Below are positions 15,986-23,848 of a stretch of 64,000 bases of DNA, piece by piece. The number at the start of each line of letters is the position of its first letter. The stretch's first letter is position 1. The position numbers were made by a program, and so were the translations under genes. The DNA is from Roseisolibacter agri (lineage in GTDB: Bacteria > Gemmatimonadota > Gemmatimonadetes > Gemmatimonadales > Gemmatimonadaceae). Where the stretch lies: NCBI RefSeq assembly GCF_030159095.1, contig NZ_BRXS01000002.1, forward strand, positions 620,001 through 684,000, read 5' to 3'. The notes beneath the pieces were generated by a model. The model worked only from the letters and a program-made list of their open reading frames with translations, was not told where the DNA came from and searched no databases.

Positions 15986-18241
15986 ATGCCTGGGAACATC
16001 AGACCGGATCCCATCCTGCGGATCACCACGCCGCTGGGCGCCGAGACCTTCGAGGTCGCGGCGTTCAAGGGGACGGAGGGGGTGTCGCGGCTGTTCGAGT
16101 TCACCGTCGACCTGCTCGCGCCGCACACCACCGCGGTCGCGTTCGACCGGCTGCTCGGGCAGCCGGCGACGGTGTCGATGCTGATGCCCGGCAAGAAGCA
16201 CCGCTACTGGAACGGCATCATCAACCGCGTCACGCAGGGCGGCACGGCGGCGGTGGAGAACGACGTGTCGGTGACCGGCTACCGCGTGTCGCTGGTGCCC
16301 AAGCTCTGGCTGCTCACGCGGCGCCGGCAGAGCCGGATCTTCCAGCACCTCAGCGTCCCCGACATCCTGCAGCAGGTGCTCGGCGGCACGGACGCGGCGC
16401 CGCAGCTGCAGGGCGCGTTCGAGAAGCGCGACTTCTGCGTGCAGTACCGCGAGACCGACTTCGAGTTCGCGTCGCGGCTGATGGAGGAGGAGGGGATCTA
16501 CTACTTCTTCAAGCACGCGGACGGGCAGCACTCGCTGGTGCTCGGCAACGCGCCGACGGCGCACGCCGCCGTGCCGGGGGCGACCACCATCAAGTACCTC
16601 GCGTCCGAGGGCGGCATCCGGCCCGAGGACCGCATCTACCTGTGGGACAAGGAGCAGGCGCTCACGGCGGGGAAGGCGACGCTGTGGGACCACACCTTCG
16701 AGCTGCCGCACAAGCACCTCGAGGCGGAGGCGAAGGTCGTGGACAGCGTGCAGGTCGGCAGCGTCAGCCACAAGCTGGCCGTCGGCAACAACTCCACGCT
16801 GGAGCTCTACGACTATCCCGGCGGCTACGCCAAGCGGTTCGACGGCGTCGCGTCGGGCGGCAGCGTGCAGGCGTCGGAGATCCAGAAGATCTTCCAGGAC
16901 AACAAGCGCACGGTGGACCTGCGCATCGGCGCCGAGGAGGCGCTGGCGCTGCGCTCGCACGGCGCGAGCACGGCGCCGCAGATCGCCAGCGGCCACAAGT
17001 TCACGCTCGACGACCAGGGCGACGGCGACGGCGAGTACGTGGTGCTCGAGGTGGAGCACGAGGCGACGAGCGGCAGCCTGGTGACCGCGGGCTCGGGCGA
17101 CTTCCTGTACAAGAACCGCTTCGCGTGCATCCCGGCGGCGCTGCCGTACCGGCCGCCGCAGGCGACGCCGCGCCCGCACGTGTCGGGGTGCCAGACGGCG
17201 GTCGTCGTCGGCCCCGCGGGCGAGGAGATCTTCGTCGACAAGTACGGGCGCGTGAAGGTCCAGTTCCACTGGGACCGCGCCGGCAAGAACGACGCGAACA
17301 GCAGCGGCTGGGTGCGCGTCGCGACGACGTGGGCGGGGCGCAACTGGGGCGCGATCCACCTGCCGCGCATCGGGCAGGAGGTGGTCGTCGACTTCCTCGA
17401 GGGCGATCCGGACCGCCCGATCATCGTCGGCAGCGTGTACAACGCCGACAACATGCCGCCCTACACGCTGCCCGACAACAAGACGCAGTCGGGCATCAAG
17501 TCACGCAGCACCATGCAGGGCGGGACGGCGAACTTCAACGAGCTCCGCTTCGAGGACAAGAAGGGCTCGGAGCACGTCTACCTGCACGCCGAGAAGGACC
17601 TGCAGGTGATGGTGGAGAACGACGAGACGCGCACGGTGGGGCGCGATCGCACGACGCTCATCACGCGGCACTGCACGACGGATCTCAAGAACCAGCCGAA
17701 GGACAAGCCGCTGGACACGGGGCACCAGACCCTCACGATCCACAAGGGCAACCAGACGGAGACCCTCAAGGAGGGGAACCAGACGATCACCCTCGAGAAG
17801 GGGAATCAGGCGATCACCCTGAAGGACGGGAATCGCACCCTGGACGTGAAGGGCACCGAGACGACGACGATCCAGAAGGATCGGAAGGTGACGGTCACCG
17901 AGGGCAACCAGACCATCGTCGTCCAGAAGGGCAATCAGAAGGTGCAGGTCCAGATGGGCAACGACGAGACGAAGGTCGACATGGGCAACTACACGATCTC
18001 CGTCAGCATGGGCAACATCGCGATCAAGGCGGCCCTCGGAAAGATCACGATCGAGGCCCTGCAGGGCATCGAGCTGAAGGTCGGCGCGAGCTCGGTCAAG
18101 CTCGATCAGACGGGCGTGCAGGTGAAGGGGATCATGACGAAGGTCGAGGGGATGGCGATGGCGACGGTGAAGAGCCCGATGACGCAGGTGAACGGCGACG
18201 GGATGCTGGTCGCGAAGGGCGGCATCACGATGATCAACTGA
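15986..18241 (+). CDS. vgrG: T6SS spike protein VgrG (TssI)
   Basis: Protein of 751 residues. Residues 1-380 are the gp27-like part (LFEFTVDLLA, KHRYWNGIINRV, RETDFEFASRLMEEEGIYYFF). Next comes the OB/gp5-like part with DKYGRVKVQFHWDR and WAGRNWGAIHLPRIGQEVVVDFLEGDPDRPIIVGSVYN. From about residue 580 the sequence becomes a regular beta-helix with repeated (K/E)GNQT(I/E)T steps, forming the spike needle. There is no fused C-terminal effector domain; the likely cargo is encoded by the next gene, 33 bp downstream. Homotrimer at the tip of the Hcp tube, sharpened by a PAAR protein. Confidence 0.96.
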   Translation: MPGNIRPDPILRITTPLGAETFEVAAFKGTEGVSRLFEFTVDLLAPHTTAVAFDRLLGQPATVSMLMPGKKHRYWNGIINRVTQGGTAAVENDVSVTGYRVSLVPKLWLLTRRRQSRIFQHLSVPDILQQVLGGTDAAPQLQGAFEKRDFCVQYRETDFEFASRLMEEEGIYYFFKHADGQHSLVLGNAPTAHAAVPGATTIKYLASEGGIRPEDRIYLWDKEQALTAGKATLWDHTFELPHKHLEAEAKVVDSVQVGSVSHKLAVGNNSTLELYDYPGGYAKRFDGVASGGSVQASEIQKIFQDNKRTVDLRIGAEEALALRSHGASTAPQIASGHKFTLDDQGDGDGEYVVLEVEHEATSGSLVTAGSGDFLYKNRFACIPAALPYRPPQATPRPHVSGCQTAVVVGPAGEEIFVDKYGRVKVQFHWDRAGKNDANSSGWVRVATTWAGRNWGAIHLPRIGQEVVVDFLEGDPDRPIIVGSVYNADNMPPYTLPDNKTQSGIKSRSTMQGGTANFNELRFEDKKGSEHVYLHAEKDLQVMVENDETRTVGRDRTTLITRHCTTDLKNQPKDKPLDTGHQTLTIHKGNQTETLKEGNQTITLEKGNQAITLKDGNRTLDVKGTETTTIQKDRKVTVTEGNQTIVVQKGNQKVQVQMGNDETKVDMGNYTISVSMGNIAIKAALGKITIEALQGIELKVGASSVKLDQTGVQVKGIMTKVEGMAMATVKSPMTQVNGDGMLVAKGGITMIN

Positions 18242-18274
18242 CGCGCAGTCGACGGCATTCCCGAGGACCGACCC

Positions 18275-19555
18275 GTGGCCATCCTGAAAGGACTCGACGC
18301 CTCGTACGGCAACGACCAGAACGGCATGATCCGCCCCGACATGGTCGCGGCGGCGCAGGTGGCCGACCAGCTGGACGAGGTGATCGTGTTCCGCTCGACG
18401 GGGCCGTGGGCGAAGCGGTGGATCGAGCGCGGTCATCCGACGAAGAACTTCCACGTGAAGGGGAAGAGCTCGGACTGGGGCCCGCAGGCGGGGTGCGTGC
18501 CGCACGACGCGAAGTTCAGCAAGAAGATCGACCGGAGCCCCAACGCCGCCGACCGCACGAAGGCGAACGACAAGAGCGAGGCCGAGGGGTGGGCGCGCAA
18601 GGTCCATCTCTTCCTGACGCGCGCGGAGCTGGACATGCAGCTCACGCGGCGCGAGGGGAAGGTGACGGCGATCGAGCGCTCGTTCACGATGCCGAACGGC
18701 GACCTGCTGCTGTGGGCGGGCCCGCACGGCGGCGGCGAGCAGTACCTGTTCCGCGCGGTCGAGGACAAGACGCGCAACGGCTTCCTGATCCACGTCTACG
18801 ACGACCCGAAGGCGGCGGCGCTCAACCCGTTCCAGCTGGCGGACGGGCAGCGTGGCGCGGCGCTGTCGCTGTCGCCGCTGTACGTGATGGCGTCGAACGA
18901 GGTGGGCGCGGGCACGAAGGCGATCACCGGCGACTACGACCTGTTCGCGGTGATCCCGACGTGGGCGTCGTACGGCAGCCAGCTGGGGCAGAAGGTCGCG
19001 AAGCCCGGCATCGTGCTGCAGGGCGCGCACGGGCTGCAGCAGGGGCAGACGTTCAAGGCGGGCGTGGGCCTGGACAACGTGCTCGATCCGTCGCTGCACA
19101 CCGGCGGCGCGCCGCGCGGGCTGACGACGGTGCGCACGCAGCGCACGACGGCGACGCTGGCCGCGAACGCCCGCCAGGAGCACCGCGACATGGGCAACAT
19201 CACGCCGCGCATCCTGCGCTGCATCAACGCGCTCAACGTCGCGATGGGGGCGACGGGCGCGAACGCGCCGCTGCGCCGCGTGCACCACAACGCCGAGAGC
19301 CACCGCAACGCCATGTTCGGCGCGCTGACGAAGGCCGACATGACCGACACGACGAAGGGCGGCGGCGGCTACGGCGACGGCTTCCCGCTGACGGCGTTCC
19401 TGCCGGCGCGGCTGCGCGGGCAGTTCACCGACGTCTGCACGCTGACGACGTACGGCGACCTGGCCGACTTCGCGGCGACGCTGCACCGCGCCGGCTACTA
19501 TGTCCCGAAGAACTGGGCGTGGCTCCTGCCCAAGGCCTTCGACCTGACGTCCTGA
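18275..19555 (+). CDS. Edema factor/CyaA/ExoY-like nucleotidyl cyclase, putative T6SS effector
   Basis: Protein of 426 residues. It aligns by eye with the catalytic domain of anthrax edema factor. VIVFR (36-40) starts the match, and TKNFHVKGKSSDWGPQAG holds K57 and K64 in the places of EF K346 and K353. K83 in FSKK matches EF K372. ITGDYDLFAVIP supplies D220 and D222, matching the metal-binding D491 and D493. H338 in VHHNAESHRN fits catalytic H577, with N345 one residue off the N583 position; an equivalent of E588 is not evident. No signal peptide. Predicted reaction: ATP (or another NTP) to cyclic nucleotide. Known relatives need a eukaryotic activator (calmodulin or actin). Location right after vgrG, before the PAAR gene, suggests T6SS delivery; that is inference. 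Confidence 0.82.
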   Translation: MAILKGLDASYGNDQNGMIRPDMVAAAQVADQLDEVIVFRSTGPWAKRWIERGHPTKNFHVKGKSSDWGPQAGCVPHDAKFSKKIDRSPNAADRTKANDKSEAEGWARKVHLFLTRAELDMQLTRREGKVTAIERSFTMPNGDLLLWAGPHGGGEQYLFRAVEDKTRNGFLIHVYDDPKAAALNPFQLADGQRGAALSLSPLYVMASNEVGAGTKAITGDYDLFAVIPTWASYGSQLGQKVAKPGIVLQGAHGLQQGQTFKAGVGLDNVLDPSLHTGGAPRGLTTVRTQRTTATLAANARQEHRDMGNITPRILRCINALNVAMGATGANAPLRRVHHNAESHRNAMFGALTKADMTDTTKGGGGYGDGFPLTAFLPARLRGQFTDVCTLTTYGDLADFAATLHRAGYYVPKNWAWLLPKAFDLTS

Positions 19556-20367
19556 TGACCGCCCCGCCGACCACCCAGCCTCTCGCGCCGCCCGGCCCAC
19601 CCGCCGGCGTGGCCCCGCTCGCGCCCGCGCTCGAGTGGCTCGTGCAGCGCGCCGCCCTCGACGAGGAGGCGCGCGCGCTGGGCGCCGCCGCGCTGCCGGC
19701 GGCGTTCGCCCCGCACGCCGCCGACCCGGGGCTGGCGGTGCAGGCGCTCCTGCAGGCGCAGCGCCCCGCCGACGCGCTGCGCCTGGTGGCGTGCGCGCTG
19801 CCGCCGCGCGAGGGGGTGTGGTGGGCGTGGGTGGCGGCGCGCCACGCGCTGCACGCGGCGCAGGGCCGCGCCGACGCCGCGCGCTCCGCGCCGCCGCCGG
19901 GGCCCGACGAGCCGCCCGCCGGCCCGCCGCCCGCGCCGCCGACGCCGGCGCAGGTCGCCGCGCTGTCGGCCACCGAGCGCTGGATCGCGCAGCCGAGCGA
20001 CGAGAACCGCCGCTTCGCGTGGGAGCTGGCGCAGCAGGCGGGGCTCGACACGCCGGTGGGCTCCGCGGCCGCGGCGGCGTTCTTCACGGGCGGGAGCATC
20101 ACGCCGCCGGGCGTCCCCTTCGTGCCACCGCCGGCGGGGCTGCACGCCACCATGGCAGCGACCGCCGCGATGCTGGCCGCGGTGATGACCGACCCGATGC
20201 GCATCGGCGAGGTGTCGGCCGCGCTCGTGCAGCAGGGGCTGGAGCTGGTGCGGCGCCTGGGCGGATGGGACGCCGCCATCGGCACCGCCAAGCAGACGTT
20301 CGACCAGCAGGCGTACGTGCACGCGGAGTCGTCGAAGCCGCCGCAGCTGCCCGACGCGAAGGCCTGA
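19555..20367 (+). CDS. Small T6SS cassette protein between cyclase and PAAR (adaptor, chaperone or immunity candidate)
   Basis: Protein of 270 residues whose ATG overlaps the cyclase stop (ATGA), so translation is coupled. It is Ala/Pro-rich with a helical core: ALEWLVQRAALDEEARALGA, then a WWAWVAARHALHAAQGR motif, a Pro-rich linker, ATERWIAQPSDENRRFAWELAQQAG, and a C-terminal helix TDPMRIGEVSAALVQQGLELVRRLGGW. It looks like the DUF6931-type proteins I associate with vgrG/PAAR loci, though I cannot confirm that without a search. No membrane segment or signal peptide. The position fits an effector-loading adaptor or a cytoplasmic inhibitor of the cyclase. Confidence 0.6.
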   Translation: MTAPPTTQPLAPPGPPAGVAPLAPALEWLVQRAALDEEARALGAAALPAAFAPHAADPGLAVQALLQAQRPADALRLVACALPPREGVWWAWVAARHALHAAQGRADAARSAPPPGPDEPPAGPPPAPPTPAQVAALSATERWIAQPSDENRRFAWELAQQAGLDTPVGSAAAAAFFTGGSITPPGVPFVPPPAGLHATMAATAAMLAAVMTDPMRIGEVSAALVQQGLELVRRLGGWDAAIGTAKQTFDQQAYVHAESSKPPQLPDAKA

Positions 20368-20405
20368 TTCGCCCCGCACTCACCGCACCGACCGAGGATC
20401 CGACG

Positions 20406-20696
20406 ATGGGACAGCCCGCCGCCCGCATCACCGACATGCACGTCTGCCCGATGGTGACGGGCGTCGTGCCGCACGTCGGCGGGCCGATCGTGCAGCCCGG
20501 CGGCCCGACGACACTGATCTCGGCGCTGCCCGCCGCGACGGTGACGTCGATGTGCGTCTGCGTCGGCCCGCCGGACCTGATCGCGCTCGGCTCCTTCACG
20601 GTGCTCGTGTCGAGCAAGCCGGCGGCGCGGATGGGGGACATGACGGCGCACGGAGGGGCGATCGTTCTCGGGGCGCCGACCGTGTTGGTCGGGTAG
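20406..20696 (+). CDS. PAAR spike-tip protein
   Basis: Protein of 96 residues from ATG 20406. It carries PAAR signatures: MGQPAARITDMHVCP, GGPIVQPGGPTTLI, SSKPAARMGDMTAHGG and a GAPTVLVG ending, with His/Cys residues positioned for the zinc site of the PAAR cone. PAAR proteins cap the VgrG spike and can connect effectors to it. It is a stand-alone PAAR without extra domain. It is the last gene of the T6SS run and is followed by a large inverted repeat. Confidence 0.93.
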   Translation: MGQPAARITDMHVCPMVTGVVPHVGGPIVQPGGPTTLISALPAATVTSMCVCVGPPDLIALGSFTVLVSSKPAARMGDMTAHGGAIVLGAPTVLVG

Positions 20697-20705
20697 GACC
20701 GAAGA

Positions 20706-20864
20706 GCGGAGGACGGAACGGCGGAGGACGATGAAGCGGAAGACGATGGGGCGTGAAACGAGAAGGCGGACCTTCGAGCTTGATGCTTCAAGCTGAAGGT
20801 CCGCCTCACCGTTTCACGCGGTACCGTCTTCCGCCGTTCCGTCCTCCGCCGTTCCGTCCTCCGC
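20706..20864. repeat. 159-bp nested inverted repeat (giant hairpin / bidirectional terminator)
   Basis: Arms pair in order: 20706-20730 with 20840-20864 (25 bp, containing GGAGGACGGAACGGC units); GCGGAAGACG 20736-20745 with 20825-20834; GCGTGAAACG 20751-20760 with 20810-20819; AGGCGGACCTTC 20764-20775 with 20795-20806; AGCTTGA 20777-20783 with 20788-20794; loop TGCT. It fills the gap between the convergent PAAR and metalloprotease genes. Confidence 0.9.
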
Positions 20865-20865
20865 C

Positions 20866-23094
20866 TTACCGCGTGCGCACCACCGTCAGGCGAAGGTTTC
20901 CAGCTCGTGGGGTCGCATTCAACCGCGTCCGCAGCGTCGCCTGCCGGCCGGCGGGGACCGCGAAGCGCAGGTAGGCCGCCGAGCCGCCGTTCAGCTGCAC
21001 CGTTTGCGGCGCGTCGCTCAGCAGCGTGCGCGTGCCCAGGGCGTACGGGCGCCCCTGCGTGTCCGTGAACGACAGCAGCACCGAGCGATAGGCCCAGCTG
21101 GGCTGCGTGAAGCGCGCCTCGAGCCCCGGCAGCGCCGTCGCCTGCGCGTCGACGAAGTTCGCCACCGTCCAGTCGCGGAACCAGTCCTCCAGCGGCACCG
21201 ACGCGCCGAGCGACGCCTGCAGGTTCTTGCGGCCGAAGCTCTTGTTGTCGACGAGCTTCTTCCACAGCGCGACGTCGCCGCCGCCGTTCGTGGGCGACAG
21301 CCGGTCGGCCGCGTAGCGCAGGAACTGCCACGTCGCGCCGCGCGTCTCGAGGTCGTCGTCCTCGCCGAACGGCGAGCGCGTCTCCGTGTCGCGCAGGTAC
21401 GTGAGCACGCGGCGCAGGTTGTCGTTGCCGTACAGGTTGTACATGTCGAAGATGGTGCTCGTCGTGCGCACCGACGCCGCCGTCAGCCGCGTGCGCGGCG
21501 CGAAGCCGGCCGCGCGGTAGAACACCAGCTCCTCGGCGATGTGGCTCAGGCCCTCGTTGAGCCACACGTCCTCGAAGTCGTCCGCGTCCGTGACGTAGAT
21601 GCGGCGCGCGGCGTTGATCAGGTGCTGGAACTCGTGCGCCAGCGTGCCGACCGTCACCTCGCTCACGTACGCCTTGCTGCGGGCGTTGCCGTTGATCGAC
21701 CCGGTGGGGTCGGGCACCAGCATGTAGAAGAACTCCGCCGCGTTGCTGCCCGCGCACCCGCCCTGCGCCTTCGGCACGTTGTTCGGGAACAGGTCGCGCT
21801 CCCAGAAGAAGCCGCCGATGACGTAGTCGGCGCCGCGCGGCGTCTCCTCGTTCACCGCGCGCGTGAAGAACGCGATCGCGCGCTGGTTCTTGTCGATGTC
21901 CGACGGCTCGCCGAAGTTGGCGACGTCCACCGGGTACGCGAGCGTGTCGAACGTCAGCGCGAACTGGCGGTACTCCGCGTCGGTGAAGCCGTTGCGCGGG
22001 TTCGCCGTGTCGGCGAGGATGATCAGCCGGTCGGTGACCGCGGCCACGCGCCCCGTGCGGAACCCGCTCGTGAGCGTGTCGCAGGCCGACGTCGTGCGCG
22101 CGTTGACGCGCAGCAGGTCGCCCACGCGCGGCACGCCCTGCGCGGCCGCGAGGGTCGGCGCCGCGCCGTCCGCCGCCGTCGTCCCGCTCGTCGTCGCGGT
22201 GGTGCCGGTCGTCGCAGGGCTCGCGTCGGCGCTGGCCCGCGCGCGCGGCGCCAGCCGGCGCGCGAACGCCGCGGCGTGCCCCGCGCGCAGCGTGGAGCGT
22301 GCACGCGCCACCTGCCCGCTGCCCAGCTCGCGCGCCGTGTGGCGGCGCAGGCGGCGGTGCAGCGGGGCGTCGGTGACGTCCGCGCCGTCCATCGTGGCGC
22401 GCGCCGCGAGCCGTGCGCGCGTCGGGCCCACCGACGTGGCGAGCGGCGCGTCCGCGGCCGCGACGCCGCCGACGTCCGCCGCCACGGTGCCGATGCCCGA
22501 CGCCGTGACCGCGAAGCTCACGCGGCGGCTGGCCGAGTCGGTCGCGTAGTGCGGGATGAGGACGTACTCCTGGCCCGCGCTGCCGGCGACGACGCACAGG
22601 TCGGTGCCCTGCGTGCCGTCGAACGCGAGCACCTGGCCCAGCGCGAGGTCGAGCGCGCGCGTGGTGCCGCAGGTGCTGACGACGACGCGCAGCGTGTCGG
22701 CCAGCTGGGTGGCGGTGGCGATGATGCTCGCCGTGCCGATGGCCTTCGCGCGCACCAGGCCGTCGGTGCTCACCTCGGCCACCGCGGCGTCGGTGGAGCG
22801 CCAGCTGATGGTCGGCGTGCTGGTCGAGCTGCCGGCCTTCACCTGGCCGCTGAGGCGCACGGTGTCGCCCGGCGCGGCCGAGAACTGCTTGCCCTCCAGC
22901 CCGGGCGCGGCGCTGGACGAGGGGGCGGGGATGATCGAGAAGGTCGTCGTCGGCGAGCCGGTGCCGGGCTCGCTGGGCGAGTCGCCGCAGGCCCCGAGCA
23001 CCGGGAGGCCGAGGCCGGCCGCGGCGGCGAGGACGAGACGGGCGCGCAGCCGGAACGGCACGCGCGGCGAGGACGTCGGGCGGGAGACGGGCAT
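20866..23094 (-). CDS. Lipoprotein zinc metalloprotease with BIG-like domain
   Basis: Protein of 742 residues from ATG 23094. That start gives a clean lipoprotein signal: Arg-rich n-region, hydrophobic VLAAAAGLGLPVLGAC, lipobox Cys36, then GDSPSEP. A BIG-type domain follows (FSAAPGDTVRLSGQVKAG, ISWRSTDAAVAEVSTDGLVRAKAIGTASIIAT). The catalytic part has H487-E-F-Q-H491 and NEG with E514, matching a gluzincin-like HExxH plus downstream Glu. Family M30-like (hyicolysin type) is my best guess. It should be anchored in the outer membrane or cell surface and degrade proteins there. The stop lies 1 bp from the inverted repeat. Confidence 0.78.
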   Translation of the reverse strand: MPVSRPTSSPRVPFRLRARLVLAAAAGLGLPVLGACGDSPSEPGTGSPTTTFSIIPAPSSSAAPGLEGKQFSAAPGDTVRLSGQVKAGSSTSTPTISWRSTDAAVAEVSTDGLVRAKAIGTASIIATATQLADTLRVVVSTCGTTRALDLALGQVLAFDGTQGTDLCVVAGSAGQEYVLIPHYATDSASRRVSFAVTASGIGTVAADVGGVAAADAPLATSVGPTRARLAARATMDGADVTDAPLHRRLRRHTARELGSGQVARARSTLRAGHAAAFARRLAPRARASADASPATTGTTATTSGTTAADGAAPTLAAAQGVPRVGDLLRVNARTTSACDTLTSGFRTGRVAAVTDRLIILADTANPRNGFTDAEYRQFALTFDTLAYPVDVANFGEPSDIDKNQRAIAFFTRAVNEETPRGADYVIGGFFWERDLFPNNVPKAQGGCAGSNAAEFFYMLVPDPTGSINGNARSKAYVSEVTVGTLAHEFQHLINAARRIYVTDADDFEDVWLNEGLSHIAEELVFYRAAGFAPRTRLTAASVRTTSTIFDMYNLYGNDNLRRVLTYLRDTETRSPFGEDDDLETRGATWQFLRYAADRLSPTNGGGDVALWKKLVDNKSFGRKNLQASLGASVPLEDWFRDWTVANFVDAQATALPGLEARFTQPSWAYRSVLLSFTDTQGRPYALGTRTLLSDAPQTVQLNGGSAAYLRFAVPAGRQATLRTRLNATPRAGNLRLTVVRTR

Positions 23095-23254
23095 CGGGGG
23101 GAGCGCGAGGACCGGATCGTGGGTAGCGATCGGACGGCCCAACCGGCCGTCTGGCAACGCGTCAGGCACGAGTGCACACGGAAGTGTGCGCCAGGACACG
23201 TCGGACGGAGGCTCGGTCGTCGCCCGGGGCCTCCGCATGTAGATTCTTCCTTCT

Positions 23255-23848
23255 ATGCCGTTCTCCCCCCGTGAGTTCCGCCCCGGTTCGCGGCGCGGCC
23301 ACCGCGTCGTCCGGAGCACTACCCGGGGCACCGCCCGGGGCACCGCCCGGGGCGCCGGGGCGCTGCTGCTCGTGCTCGCCGCCACTGCCTGCCAGGGGCG
23401 CGCCGCCGGCGCCGACGAGCGTCCGGGCGCCGACAGCCTGGCCGGGGCCGCCGCCGCCGACTCGGGCGCGACGTCCGCCGCGACGGCTGCCGCCTCCGTC
23501 GCCGCGCCCGCCGCCCCGCCCGCCGACGGGCCGCCGCGCATGACGAACACCGACCCGCCGTTCCGGTATCCGGCCGCGCTGTACGCGCGGAAGGTGCAGG
23601 GGAACATCACGCTGCGGCTGTGGGTCGACTCGACCGGGGCCGTGGTCCCCGACTCCACGCGGGTGGCCGAGCCGTCGGGCTACCCGGCGCTCGACTCCAG
23701 CGCCGTCGCCGGGTCCGAGAAGCTGCGCTTCACGCCGGGGATGAAGGACGGCCGCCCGACGGGCGCGGCGATCCTCTTCCCGGTCTTCTTCCGCCATCCC
23801 GAGGCCGCGCCGCTGCCCGGGGACACCGTGCTCCGCGCCCGTCCATGA
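23255..23848 (+). CDS. TonB C-terminal-domain lipoprotein
   Basis: Protein of 197 residues. After an Arg-rich N-terminus, AGALLLVLAATAC forms a hydrophobic segment with a lipobox-like Cys. An Ala/Pro-rich linker follows, then a TonB C-terminal domain (FRYPAALYARKVQGNITLRLWVDSTGAVVPDSTRVAEPSGYPALDSSAV and KLRFTPGMKDGRP). Such domains contact outer-membrane receptors; a lipoprotein version is probably a periplasmic TonB-like accessory protein. The stop overlaps the start of the next gene by 4 bp (ATGA). A short GC-rich repeat encodes RGTARGTARGAG near the start. Confidence 0.72.
   Translation: MPFSPREFRPGSRRGHRVVRSTTRGTARGTARGAGALLLVLAATACQGRAAGADERPGADSLAGAAAADSGATSAATAAASVAAPAAPPADGPPRMTNTDPPFRYPAALYARKVQGNITLRLWVDSTGAVVPDSTRVAEPSGYPALDSSAVAGSEKLRFTPGMKDGRPTGAAILFPVFFRHPEAAPLPGDTVLRARP

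Noticed and set aside
16642..20367. 1241-residue ORF spanning vgrG, the cyclase gene and the following gene
   Set aside because: Only its last 270 residues are a real gene in that frame; the rest is out-of-frame translation of vgrG and the cyclase gene.
20706..20864. Possible insertion sequence remnant
   Set aside because: No transposase ORF and no target-site duplication; arms nearly meet in the middle as a hairpin.
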